The position numbers were made by a program, and so were the translations under genes. The notes under the pieces are model-generated. The model did not search any database. It was given only the letters and a program-made list of their open reading frames with translations, and was not told where the DNA came from. Shown in pieces: positions 52,636 through 61,227 of a DNA stretch of 64,000 nt (the stretch's first letter is position 1; each line of letters begins with the position of its first letter). The stretch is taken from assembly GCF_014212125.1 (NCBI RefSeq), contig NZ_JACJVP010000019.1:20922-84921 (forward strand), in the 5' to 3' direction. Source of the stretch: Cohnella nanjingensis (GTDB lineage Bacteria > Bacillota > Bacilli > Paenibacillales > Paenibacillaceae).

Positions 52636-54192
52636 ATGAGCGCTTTAGCCAACTTATATTATTACAAGACCAAACAGCAGCTCTCCGATCCACCTCGACG
52701 CATGGATGCGGATTTATGCATTTATGGCGGTACTCCCGCGGGTGTAGCGGCAGCTGTCCAAGCAACTCGCATGGGTCTTAAAGCGGTTATTGCCGAATTC
52801 GGACGGAATATTGGAGGGATGACCTCTAGCGGGCTCGGACGAACGGATATTGGGGATAGGACTGCCATCGGCGGCATTTCCAGCGAGTTCTATGAAGCGC
52901 TTGGCCGGCATTACGGAAGCGATGAGCCGGACGGTAGAACATGGGCTTTGGAGCCTGGGGTAGCTGAGAGAATCATGACGGAATGGCTAGAGCAAGCGAA
53001 GGTGGAGGTTCGCTTGGAGCAGCACTTGGACTCCGTAGAGCTGAAATCCGGTCGCATTAAACAGATAACAATGGAAGATGGCACGATTTACTCCGCTCCA
53101 ATGTTTATCGACGCCTCATACGAAGGGGATCTGCTGGCTCGGGCCGGCGTATCGTATCATGTGGGCCGGGAATCCAACACCGTGTACAAAGAAACCTTGA
53201 ACGGTATCCATTTTGGCCATCCGAAGCATAACTTTATGGCTTGGGTGGATCCCTATGTCGTAGAAGGGAAAATGGATAGCGGTCTGCTGCAGGGCGTAAC
53301 CCAGGCCGCGCCGGGCGTGCAGGGCCAGGGAGACGATTCCGTGCAAGCGTACAATTTCCGGATTTGCTTGAGCGGCAATCCGGAGAATCAGCTTCCTTTC
53401 CCTGAGCCGCCCGGCTATAACCGGGATGAATTCTCCTTGCTGGCCAGATATATCCATAGCGGCGTCTGGGATGCCTTGAAGCTTAATAAGATCATGCCGA
53501 ACCACAAGAGCGATTTGAATAACTGGGGTGCGGTTTCAACAGATTATATCGGAAAAAATGATGCATGGCCCGAAGCGAACTACCGGGTTCGCGAGAAGCT
53601 CTTCCAAGAACATGTCCACTATAATATGGGCATGCTGTATTTTCTGGCGAATGATGACGGCATTCCCTCATCGATCCGAGCCGAGGTTCGGGCATGGGGC
53701 TTGCCCGCCGACGAATTCCAAGCTACCGGCGGATGGCCTCATCAGCTTTATATTCGCGAGGCAAGACGCATGATCTCCGATGTCGTTATGACGGAGCATC
53801 ATTGTCGTCATTACTCCACCGTAGAGGATTCCGTAGGGTTAGCCGCATATACAATGGACTCCCACAATTGCAGGCGATTAGCGCTAGACGGTCGTTGCAT
53901 CAATGAGGGTAATGTGGAAATCAGTCCGAAGGGTCCTTATTCGATCTCCTATCGAGCGATCATTCCCAAAGGAGAGGAATGTACGAACCTTGTCGTACCG
54001 GTATGTCTCTCTTCCTCCCATATTGCTTACGGTTCTATACGGATGGAACCTGTATTCATGATTCTAGGTCAATCCGCGGCTACAGCGGCCGCACTGGCGC
54101 TACAGCATCAATGCGCTTTGCAAGAATTGGATTACGGCGTGCTGCGCAACCAGCTGCTGGCGGATCGTCAAATTCTGCATGCCGAGATGTAA
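52636..54192 (+). CDS. FAD-dependent oxidoreductase (PF12831-like)
   Basis: A 518-residue flavoprotein. An N-terminal dinucleotide fold reads ADLCIYGGTPAGVAAAVQATRMGLKAVIAEFGRNIGGMTSSGLG, where the usual GxGxxG is GGTPAG, a form common in this family. It has FIDASYEGDLLARAGV and the C-terminal FAD contact VPVCLSSSHIAYGSIRMEPVFMILGQSAATAAALA. ATG 52636 after GGGGAGA is preferred; ATG 52588, overlapping the previous stop, would add 16 residues. Likely oxidises the sugar part of the imported compound. Confidence 0.88.
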   Translation: MSALANLYYYKTKQQLSDPPRRMDADLCIYGGTPAGVAAAVQATRMGLKAVIAEFGRNIGGMTSSGLGRTDIGDRTAIGGISSEFYEALGRHYGSDEPDGRTWALEPGVAERIMTEWLEQAKVEVRLEQHLDSVELKSGRIKQITMEDGTIYSAPMFIDASYEGDLLARAGVSYHVGRESNTVYKETLNGIHFGHPKHNFMAWVDPYVVEGKMDSGLLQGVTQAAPGVQGQGDDSVQAYNFRICLSGNPENQLPFPEPPGYNRDEFSLLARYIHSGVWDALKLNKIMPNHKSDLNNWGAVSTDYIGKNDAWPEANYRVREKLFQEHVHYNMGMLYFLANDDGIPSSIRAEVRAWGLPADEFQATGGWPHQLYIREARRMISDVVMTEHHCRHYSTVEDSVGLAAYTMDSHNCRRLALDGRCINEGNVEISPKGPYSISYRAIIPKGEECTNLVVPVCLSSSHIAYGSIRMEPVFMILGQSAATAAALALQHQCALQELDYGVLRNQLLADRQILHAEM

Positions 54193-54235
54193 TACATTGA
54201 TTTTCAAATAATACTTAGTGGGAGGTTATACGCTC

Positions 54236-55552
54236 ATGAACACAAAGGCAACGGCAATTGGACTTCTTGCAGCCCTATCTCTTATGGTCACTGCCTGTTC
54301 ATCCAACAAGCCTACAGATGCCCCGGCGAGCGGGAAGCAGGTCGGAGAGGGGATGGCGGCTTCGCCCCAAGAAGTCACCGTTAAAATCGGTCTGCCAGGG
54401 GGGTATGATATCACCAGCGAGAAGATCATCACTAATTTTCAAGCCAAGTATCCGCATATTAAGCTGGACATCGAAGAGACGCCCTGGGCTGATTTTGTTA
54501 CCAAAATCGTGACGCGTATTGCGGGCAATAATGCGCCTGATCTCTGGTTGCAAGAAAATGCCGTTGTGCTCGGGTACGGCAAGCGCGGGGTTGCGGAAAA
54601 CCTGGAGCCCTACATTACGCGGGATCTGAAGACGGATGAGTATGTCAGCGCACTGACCTCCGCCGAGCTGGACGGCAAAATCTATGGCATTCCCCACGGA
54701 ATTAATCCCGGCGCGCTCGCCTTTAATAAACGGATTTTTGAAGATAACAACGTGCCGCTGCCAACGGACGATTGGACCTTTAATGATATGATCGAGGCGG
54801 CCAAGAAGCTGACGAAAGATACGAACGGAGATGGAAAGCCCGATATCTTCGGTTTTCAGACAGGGAATAATATTACGCTCGGCTGGCTGCCTTGGATGAG
54901 GGCTTACGGCGGTTCTGCCCTGGATGCGACATTGACGAAATCGAATTTTACCGATCCGAAATCGATCCAAGGACTGACGGCATGGGCAGATACGATCAAT
55001 AAGCTGAAGATCAGTCCGACTCGGGAAGCTGCGAACACCGGCAAATTTTTTGAGAATGGGAAGGCGGCCATGACCTTCTTCCAATATGCGACTCAGGTTT
55101 CGCTAAATAAGAATAAGCCGGACCTGGATTGGGATACGGTCATGATGCCGAAAGGGATGGACGGCAAGCGTTTCGTTCCGATGGTGGTGAATCAATGGGT
55201 ACTATACTCGAAGTCGAAGCCGGAAGTGAAAGAGGCGGCATGGACGTTCCTCAAGTACTATTTAAGCGATGAGGGACAGAACTTGCTCTCCGAAAGCGGA
55301 ACTAGCTTGCCTGTGAAGAAAACGGCCTTGGCAGAACTTGAGAAATCGACGACCAAGCCGCTGAACAAGAAGGCTTTCACGAAGGGGATTGAAGAAGCGG
55401 GAGGCACCTTGGACGAGAACCCGTCCTGGAACGAATGGAGAGCCGCAGCCGGTCCGATCCTAAACGACATTATGGACGGAAAGCGGACGCCTGAAGACGG
55501 GACCAAAGAAATTCAACAAAAGGTTCAGCAAGTGCTGGATGACAATAAATAA
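54236..55552 (+). CDS. sugar ABC transporter substrate-binding lipoprotein
   Basis: A 438-residue family 1 binding protein with signal peptide and lipobox VTAC (Cys at about 19). The mature domain shows VTVKIGLPGGYDITSEKIITNFQAKYPHIKLDIEETPWADFVTKIVTRIAGNNAPDLWLQ and GINPGALAFNKRIFEDNNVPLPTDDWTFNDMIEAAKKLT. The ATG at 54236 has GGGAGG 13 bases upstream; GTG 54218 lies within that ribosome site. It is the ligand-capture component of the cluster's importer. Confidence 0.93.
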   Translation: MNTKATAIGLLAALSLMVTACSSNKPTDAPASGKQVGEGMAASPQEVTVKIGLPGGYDITSEKIITNFQAKYPHIKLDIEETPWADFVTKIVTRIAGNNAPDLWLQENAVVLGYGKRGVAENLEPYITRDLKTDEYVSALTSAELDGKIYGIPHGINPGALAFNKRIFEDNNVPLPTDDWTFNDMIEAAKKLTKDTNGDGKPDIFGFQTGNNITLGWLPWMRAYGGSALDATLTKSNFTDPKSIQGLTAWADTINKLKISPTREAANTGKFFENGKAAMTFFQYATQVSLNKNKPDLDWDTVMMPKGMDGKRFVPMVVNQWVLYSKSKPEVKEAAWTFLKYYLSDEGQNLLSESGTSLPVKKTALAELEKSTTKPLNKKAFTKGIEEAGGTLDENPSWNEWRAAAGPILNDIMDGKRTPEDGTKEIQQKVQQVLDDNK

Positions 55553-55582
55553 ACGGAATCGACAAGGAAAAGGGGTGCTAGG

Positions 55583-56461
55583 ATGCGCAAACAAGGCTTG
55601 TGGGGCTTCGCTTTCACGTTACCTTTTGTCCTGCAGCTGCTCATATTCTTCCTGTTCCCCTTCGTATTTTCCCTTTACCTGACATTTGCGAAGTGGGATT
55701 TATTCAATCCGCCGCAGTGGATTGGCCTGCGAAACTGGGACCAGCTGCTGCATCAGAAAGTATTCTGGCTCTCGCTTCGCAACGTCGGCTTTTTTGCGGT
55801 ACTGTTTGTACCGCTGCAGACCATGGCTGCGCTATTCCTTGCGTACTTGCTTAATCAACAGCTTAGGGGCAAATCGCTGTTTCGACTCGTTTTTTTCCTG
55901 CCGGTCATCACGCCTTGGGTAGCAGGAGGCATGATCTGGCTTTGGATTTATAACAATGAATACGGATTGTTGAATTGGATCTTGCAATCCATCGGAATCC
56001 AGCCGGTCGATTGGATCCGCAGCGGGAACTGGTGGCTCGTCATCGGTTCCATCGCCGTGGTCAACATCTGGAAGGGGGCCGGGTATTCCATGGTGCTGAT
56101 TTTGGCGGGTATGCAAAATATATCTAAAGAAATGCTGGAGGCGGCACGGATGGATGGAGCCAACGGTTGGACGCTATTTTCCAAAATTACAATTCCTATC
56201 GTCTCTCCCATGGTATATATGGTCATGATCTTGTCAACCATTTCCGCATTCCATGCTTTCGATGTGTTCCTAGTTATGCTAGGCGATGTCATTTCCGTTG
56301 CGGATCGAAATATGGTGCCGAATATCCTCATCTACAGGGATTCCTTCCTCAACTTCAAGATGGGCAGTGCATCGGCCATGGCTTGGGGGCTGTTCTTGAT
56401 CATTCTGATCATCACCATATTCCAGAAGGTGACTGAGAAAAGATGGGTGCATTATGAGTAA
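55583..56461 (+). CDS. sugar ABC transporter permease, MalF type
   Basis: A 292-residue six-helix permease: WGFAFTLPFVLQLLIFFLFPFVFSLYLTF at the N-terminus and the EAA loop ISKEMLEAARMDGANGWTLFSKITIPI. It starts 30 bp after the binding protein and overlaps the partner permease by 8 bp. Confidence 0.95.
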   Translation: MRKQGLWGFAFTLPFVLQLLIFFLFPFVFSLYLTFAKWDLFNPPQWIGLRNWDQLLHQKVFWLSLRNVGFFAVLFVPLQTMAALFLAYLLNQQLRGKSLFRLVFFLPVITPWVAGGMIWLWIYNNEYGLLNWILQSIGIQPVDWIRSGNWWLVIGSIAVVNIWKGAGYSMVLILAGMQNISKEMLEAARMDGANGWTLFSKITIPIVSPMVYMVMILSTISAFHAFDVFLVMLGDVISVADRNMVPNILIYRDSFLNFKMGSASAMAWGLFLIILIITIFQKVTEKRWVHYE

Positions 56462-57284
56462 TAGCCATACCGTTCTGAAATTAGCTGCCTATCTCGTCTT
56501 AGGAATTGGATCGCTCCTCATGCTGATCCCGTTTCTGTATATGCTTTCGACTTCCTTGACGGCGCCAGGGTCCGAATTGACGCTGCCTCCCAAGCTGGTG
56601 CCCGATCCGGTCGTCTGGAACAATTACCGGCAGGTATGGGTCGAAGTCAACTTCCTGCAGTACACCATGAACAGCACCTTTATTACAATGATGGATCTGA
56701 TCGGGATGGTTGCTTCCTGTGCGATTGTTGCGTACGGACTAGCTTTTTTTGAATTTCGAGGACGGAATTTGATCTTTTTAGCGATGCTCGGCACGATGAT
56801 GCTGCCTTCTCAAATTACGATGATCCCAACGTATTTTATTTGGAAATCCGTCGGTGCGCTGGACACTTACTATCCGCTTATTCTGAGAAGCTTTCTGGGA
56901 GGAGCCTTTGGAATTTTCCTGCTTCACCAGTTTTTCAAGACGCTGCCTAAGGAGCTGTATGACGCCGCATGGGTCGATGGAGCGAATCCATGGAAAATTT
57001 TCTACGCCATTTATTTGCCTTTGGCGAAACCGGCCTTGTCTGCCTTAGCGGTTTTTACATTCATCAGTGCCTGGAATAATACGTTAGAACCTCTTATTTA
57101 CCTGCAGGATAAGCATATGTTTACGCTGCCTCTCGGGTTGCTTTTTCTGAAAAACGAAGTGCAAAATCGGATGACGCTTATTATGGCTGGCGCGGTCACA
57201 ACCATTATCCCCGTCCTTTTTGTTTTTCTGTTTGCTCAAAAGTATTTCGTACAAGGAATTGCTTCGACGGGTTTGAAAGGCTAG
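56454..57284 (+). CDS. sugar ABC transporter permease, MalG type
   Basis: A 276-residue permease with LGIGSLLMLIPFLYMLSTSL, YGLAFFEFRGRNLIF, the EAA loop LPKELYDAAWVDGANPWKIFYAIYLPLAKPALSAL and a C-terminal KYFVQGIASTGLKG. Last gene of the operon; the ATPase must be supplied from elsewhere. Confidence 0.95.
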   Translation: MSNSHTVLKLAAYLVLGIGSLLMLIPFLYMLSTSLTAPGSELTLPPKLVPDPVVWNNYRQVWVEVNFLQYTMNSTFITMMDLIGMVASCAIVAYGLAFFEFRGRNLIFLAMLGTMMLPSQITMIPTYFIWKSVGALDTYYPLILRSFLGGAFGIFLLHQFFKTLPKELYDAAWVDGANPWKIFYAIYLPLAKPALSALAVFTFISAWNNTLEPLIYLQDKHMFTLPLGLLFLKNEVQNRMTLIMAGAVTTIIPVLFVFLFAQKYFVQGIASTGLKG

Positions 57285-57317
57285 CTTCAACATGATTGAT
57301 TGAGATTTAACCCGATG

Positions 57318-57353
57318 GGCCCATCTGCGACGATCTAGATGATGGGCTTTTTG
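57318..57353 (+). terminator. intrinsic terminator
   Basis: GCCCATC (57319-57325) pairs with GATGGGC (57341-57347), followed by TTTTT. Confidence 0.75.
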
Positions 57354-57417
57354 GCGTGGTATAATGCGTACTTATTGTCCTTTTTCATGTATATATTACT
57401 CATATATCAAAAATATC

Positions 57418-57457
57418 TTGCCACTAATCTGAGTACTATTTATAATTATGACGTACT
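57418..57457 (+). promoter_or_regulatory. promoter of the SR1P-ppdK operon with a possible CcpN box
   Basis: TTGCCA (57418-57423), 17 bases and TATAAT (57441-57446) form a strong sigma-A promoter. Directly after the -10 lies TATGACGTACT (57447-57457), which matches the B. subtilis CcpN consensus as I recall it (TRTGHYATAYW) except for one base. CcpN bound at the start site would repress transcription on glucose. Confidence 0.7.
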
Positions 57458-57485
57458 AAAACAAACTTCCGAAGGGGGAAGGACA

Positions 57486-57665
57486 ATGGATCGCGCAACG
57501 GGCTTGACGGACAGCGTACAGGCGGACCAGCAGGAGCTGGGCGTCGTCATCTGCATGAATTGCAATGAGGTATTGTTTACGTTGCCGACGAACGGCTACA
57601 AAAAAATATACGGTATCTGTCCCGACAATTCATGCGCGGATCGAAAAGACAAGAGCGGAGAGTGA
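57486..57665 (+). CDS. SR1P-like small protein (GapA-binding peptide family)
   Basis: A 59-residue protein. After about 17 residues of polar extension it reads LGVVICMNCNEVLFTLPTNGYKKIYGICPDNSC, close to the SR1P pattern (IVCxxC, then YGxCP.C) of the short peptide encoded on B. subtilis SR1 RNA, which binds glyceraldehyde-3-phosphate dehydrogenase GapA. The four Cys could hold a zinc. ATG 57486 has GGGGGAAGGA just upstream; the frame's earlier start at 57339 lies before the promoter. It sits 6 bp ahead of ppdK, so glycolysis/gluconeogenesis control by peptide and enzyme may be linked. Confidence 0.75.
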   Translation: MDRATGLTDSVQADQQELGVVICMNCNEVLFTLPTNGYKKIYGICPDNSCADRKDKSGE

Positions 57666-57671
57666 TCGGAA

Positions 57672-60341
57672 GTGAAAGGTAAAATGGTGTACTCTTTCGA
57701 CGAAGGAAAAGCCAGCATGAAATCGTTGTTGGGAGGCAAGGGTGCCAATCTGGCCGAAATGACTCGAAGCGGCCTTCCCGTTCCTCCGGGATTTACTGTG
57801 ACGACGGAAGCTTGCCATGATTTCTTCCAGGCGGGGAACCGCCTGACGGACGAACTCCTGCAGCAGATTCACCGGGCGTTATCGCTGCTCGAGAAAGAGA
57901 AGAACCAGCAATTCGGTCATCCGTCGAATCCGCTGCTCGTCTCCGTCCGGTCGGGGTCGGTAACGTCCATGCCGGGCATGATGGACACCATCCTCAATTT
58001 GGGTTTGAACGACGAGACGGTGGAGGGGCTGGCAGCGGCAACGGGCAACGAACGGTTTGCCTATGACTGCTACCGGCGTTTGATCCAGATGTACGGCAAC
58101 GTCGTACTCGGAATCGAGTCCTTCCAGTTCGAGCGCTTGCTACATCGAATGAAAAAAGGTTTGGGCGTCGAACAGGACCAAGAGGTGAAGGCGGATGGTT
58201 GGCGGAAGTTGATCGCGGATTACAAGAAATGCGTCAAGGCGGCGACGGGTGCCGATTTCCCGCAGAACGTGTACGATCAGTTGAGAGGAGCGGTAGAAGC
58301 CGTATTCCGTTCCTGGAACAATCAGCGCGCGAAAGTGTACCGCAAAATCAACCGCATCCCGGATGATCAGGGAACCGCCGTTAACGTGCAGAGTATGGTT
58401 TTCGGGAACCAGGGAGAAGATTGCGGTACCGGCGTCGTGTTCACCCGGGACCCTTCCACGGGAGAGAAGGTTCTGTTCGGCGAATTCCTGATCAGCGCCC
58501 AGGGCGAAGACGTGGTAGCCGGAGTCCGCACCCCCCGCGCCATCCAAACCTTGGCGGACGAGATGCCGGAAATCTACGAACGGCTCGTATCGGTATGCCG
58601 GCAGCTGGAGCAAGCGTACAAGGACATGCAGGATATCGAGTTTACGGTCGAGACGGGGAAGCTGTACATCCTTCAGACGCGGAACGGCAAACGAACCGCG
58701 CAAGCGGCTTTGAAGATCGCCGTCGATCTCGTCGATGAAGGCGTGATCCGGCAGGAGGAAGCCCTGCGGCGAATCGAGGTCTCCCATCTCGAGCAACTGC
58801 TTCACAGGGGATTGGAAGAATCTGCGCCCATGGATGTGTTGGCAAAAGGCCTTCCAGCCTCACCCGGCGCCGCGATCGGCATGGCGGTATTCGATGCCGA
58901 CACGGCGGAGGAATGGCACAAGTCGGGTAGACAAGTCATTTTGGTCCGTCCGGAGACGACGCCGGAGGATATTCACGGCGTGCTTGCGGCTGAAGGCGTC
59001 CTAACGAGCCGCGGAGGCATGACGAGCCACGCTGCGGTCGTGGCGAGGGGAATGGGCAAACCGTGCGTATGCGGATGCGAAGAGATCCGCATCGATCTGG
59101 AGCGGAAGACGATGCTCGCGGGCGGACGCGCGGTCCGGGAAGGAGACTGGATCACGCTGGACGGCGTGAGCGGCAGAGTCATAGGCGGAGCAGTGCCGTT
59201 GAAAGAAGCGAGCGCGTCGGATGAGCTACTCCGGATATTGGGCTGGGCCGACGAAATCCGGGCTTTGCGCGTATACGCGAACGCCGATAACCCCGAGGAC
59301 GCGAGAATCGCGCGAGAGCATGGAGCGGAGGGAATTGGATTGTGCCGCACGGAGCATATGTTCTTCGCTCCGAATCGGTTGACCGCGATGCAGAGCATGA
59401 TCATGGCGGACTCGCAGGAAGATCGCAAAGCCGCATTGGACCGACTGCTGCCGATGCAGCAGCACGATTTCGAAGGGATCTTCGAGGCAATGGACGGTCT
59501 TCCCGTGACGATCCGGCTGCTGGATCCGCCGCTACACGAATTTTTGCCGAACGTGGAAGAGTTGAAGCAGAAGATTCTTCAGGCGGATTCGGAGGCAGAG
59601 CGAGATCGACTGAAGCGGATGATCCGCAAGGTCCATTCTCTGGAGGAGGTCAACCCAATGCTCGGACAACGGGGCTGCAGGCTGGGAATCGTCTATCCGG
59701 AAATCTACGACATGCAGATCGAAGCGGTATTCAAAGCGGCCTTGGCCGTCATCGACCGCGGGGGGACGGTCCTGCCGGAAATCATGATCCCGCTCGTTGG
59801 CGACGCAAATGAATTGAAGGTGTTGCGGGAACTGGTGAACCGCGTGGCGGATCAGGTTCTTGTCGCGGACAAGAAACGGGATTGCCTGTACAAGGTCGGC
59901 ACGATGATCGAGGTGCCGCGCGCCGCCTTAATGGCTAGACATATTGCGGTGTACGCCGATTTCTTCTCCTTCGGCACCAATGATTTGACGCAGATGACGT
60001 TTGGCTACAGCCGGGACGACGCGGAAGGCAAATTTCTTACCCACTACCTGGATAAGAAGCTTCTGCCCCACAATCCGTTTCAGGTTTTGGACTCGGAAGG
60101 CGTGGGCCAACTGATCGAACTAGCGGTACAGCAAGGTCGTTCATTGAAACCGAGGCTGAAAACTGGAATTTGCGGGGAGCATGGCGGCGATAAAGACTCC
60201 ATCGCGTTCTGCCACCAAGCCGGACTCGATTACGTCAGCTGCTCTCCGTTCCGAATCCCGATGGCGAGAATCGCCGCAGCCCAGGCGGCAATCGAACGGC
60301 AGTCCGTGGAAAAGAGGACCGAAGACGCGCAGGTGGTATGA
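57672..60341 (+). CDS. ppdK: pyruvate, phosphate dikinase
   Basis: Interconverts pyruvate, ATP and phosphate with PEP, AMP and diphosphate. The 889 residues are the normal length. N-terminal ATP-grasp part: LLGGKGANLAEMTRSGLPVPPGFT, SGSVTSMPGMMDTILNLGLND, QDIEFTVETGKLYILQTR. Swivelling domain: RGGMTSHAAVVARG with phospho-His453 and regulatory Thr451. TIM barrel: GIGLCRTEHMF, NPMLGQRGCRLG, FFSFGTNDLTQMTFGYSRDD, and TGICGEHGGD with catalytic Cys834. GTG start at 57672. With the SR1P-like and CcpN-like genes around it, a gluconeogenic role (PEP synthesis) is likely. Confidence 0.96.
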   Translation: MKGKMVYSFDEGKASMKSLLGGKGANLAEMTRSGLPVPPGFTVTTEACHDFFQAGNRLTDELLQQIHRALSLLEKEKNQQFGHPSNPLLVSVRSGSVTSMPGMMDTILNLGLNDETVEGLAAATGNERFAYDCYRRLIQMYGNVVLGIESFQFERLLHRMKKGLGVEQDQEVKADGWRKLIADYKKCVKAATGADFPQNVYDQLRGAVEAVFRSWNNQRAKVYRKINRIPDDQGTAVNVQSMVFGNQGEDCGTGVVFTRDPSTGEKVLFGEFLISAQGEDVVAGVRTPRAIQTLADEMPEIYERLVSVCRQLEQAYKDMQDIEFTVETGKLYILQTRNGKRTAQAALKIAVDLVDEGVIRQEEALRRIEVSHLEQLLHRGLEESAPMDVLAKGLPASPGAAIGMAVFDADTAEEWHKSGRQVILVRPETTPEDIHGVLAAEGVLTSRGGMTSHAAVVARGMGKPCVCGCEEIRIDLERKTMLAGGRAVREGDWITLDGVSGRVIGGAVPLKEASASDELLRILGWADEIRALRVYANADNPEDARIAREHGAEGIGLCRTEHMFFAPNRLTAMQSMIMADSQEDRKAALDRLLPMQQHDFEGIFEAMDGLPVTIRLLDPPLHEFLPNVEELKQKILQADSEAERDRLKRMIRKVHSLEEVNPMLGQRGCRLGIVYPEIYDMQIEAVFKAALAVIDRGGTVLPEIMIPLVGDANELKVLRELVNRVADQVLVADKKRDCLYKVGTMIEVPRAALMARHIAVYADFFSFGTNDLTQMTFGYSRDDAEGKFLTHYLDKKLLPHNPFQVLDSEGVGQLIELAVQQGRSLKPRLKTGICGEHGGDKDSIAFCHQAGLDYVSCSPFRIPMARIAAAQAAIERQSVEKRTEDAQVV

Positions 60342-60401
60342 TCCTTCTGTCGGATCGGTTACAATGGTGGGAGAGTTGCAGTTTTCCGGGAGGGAACTAC
60401 C

Positions 60402-61040
60402 ATCGAACTCACGTCCCGCCAAGCGGAAATCATCGAGTTGGTCCGCAAGCACGCACCGATCACGGGAGAACGGATCGCGGAACTTCTCGGCGTAACCCGC
60501 CCCACCATACGGTCCGACCTAGGATTGCTCGTTATGCTCGGCTATATCGATGCCAAACCGAAAGTCGGCTATTTCGCCGGCTCCGAAAGCCGGGAAGCCA
60601 AATCCGAGATCGCCCCCCGGGCGGAGACACGCGTTAGGGAAGTGATGGGGGTCCCCATCGTCCTCCTGGAGACAGCTACGGTCAGCGACGCGATCGTCAT
60701 GCTGTTTCTCGAGAACGTGGGCAACCTGATCATCGTGGACGCGTCCGGTTCGCTCGCCGGGATCGTCTCGAGGAAAGATTTGCTCAAAGTTACGTTCAAC
60801 AACCCCCAGGCGTCCACCGTGCCGCTGAACATGGTCATGACCCGGGCCCCTAACGTCATCACGATTGCGCCCGACGAAACCGTCCGCGAAGCCATGGGCA
60901 GAATGATCCAGCATGAAGTGGACGGCCTGCCCGTCGTGGAGCGGAGCGGACCGGAGGCGGCGCCAAGAACGGAAGTTATTGGAAGAATCACGAAGACCAC
61001 GGTAATCAAGCTGCTGTACGAGGCAATCAGATTGACATAG
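60402..61040 (+). CDS. ccpN: CcpN-like repressor (HTH plus CBS pair) with apparent ATC start
   Basis: A 212-residue regulator: N-terminal helix-turn-helix (SRQAEIIELVRKHAPITGERIAELLGVTRPTIRSDLGLLVMLGYIDAKPKVGYF) and two CBS domains (VREVMGVPIVL ... IVSRKDLLKV and MVMTRAPNVITIAPDETVREAMGRMIQHEVDGLPVVE). B. subtilis CcpN, which represses gluconeogenic genes and sr1, begins MSTIELNKRQ; here TIEL is present but no ATG, GTG or TTG precedes it. The ATC at 60402 lies eight bases after GGGAGG (60388-60393) and is the best start. TTG 60438 would delete the first helix. It follows ppdK by 60 bp. Confidence 0.85.
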   Translation: MELTSRQAEIIELVRKHAPITGERIAELLGVTRPTIRSDLGLLVMLGYIDAKPKVGYFAGSESREAKSEIAPRAETRVREVMGVPIVLLETATVSDAIVMLFLENVGNLIIVDASGSLAGIVSRKDLLKVTFNNPQASTVPLNMVMTRAPNVITIAPDETVREAMGRMIQHEVDGLPVVERSGPEAAPRTEVIGRITKTTVIKLLYEAIRLT

Positions 61041-61076
61041 CAAAAAGCCGTGGTAATCTCCGCACGGCTTTTTGCT
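61039..61076. terminator. strong bidirectional terminator
   Basis: AGCAAAAAGCCGTG pairs perfectly with CACGGCTTTTTGCT, giving T tracts on both strands. It ends the ppdK-ccpN transcript. Confidence 0.9.
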
Positions 61077-61094
61077 GTGAACATTTGATCAACG

Positions 61095-61170
61095 TTACTT
61101 TCTCGGGAGCACACTGGGCAATGGACAGACCGAGTCCGGTTCCTCCCTGGGCGCGTGAGCGGACCTTGTC
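61095..61170 (-). pseudogene. relic of a histidine kinase ATP-binding domain
   Basis: Read on the minus strand, 61170 to about 61110 encodes DKVRSRAQGGTGLGLSIAQ, the G2 box of HATPase domains together with its usual upstream acid/basic run. Flanking codons make no further kinase sense and a hairpin follows on one side. It lies just downstream of an orphan AraC-type response regulator on the same strand, so it may be what is left of that regulator's former kinase. Confidence 0.6.
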
Positions 61171-61176
61171 GCCCCG

Positions 61177-61208
61177 AGAGTCAGCGCATAAAAAGCGCTG
61201 ACTCTTTC
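61177..61208. terminator. hairpin, probable terminator
   Basis: AGAGTCAGCGC and GCGCTGACTCT form an 11-bp perfect stem around ATAAAAA, with TTCT on the + side. It lies between the kinase relic and the minus-strand regulator's stop. Confidence 0.65.
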
Positions 61209-61227
61209 TGGCCCGTTCGATTCAACC

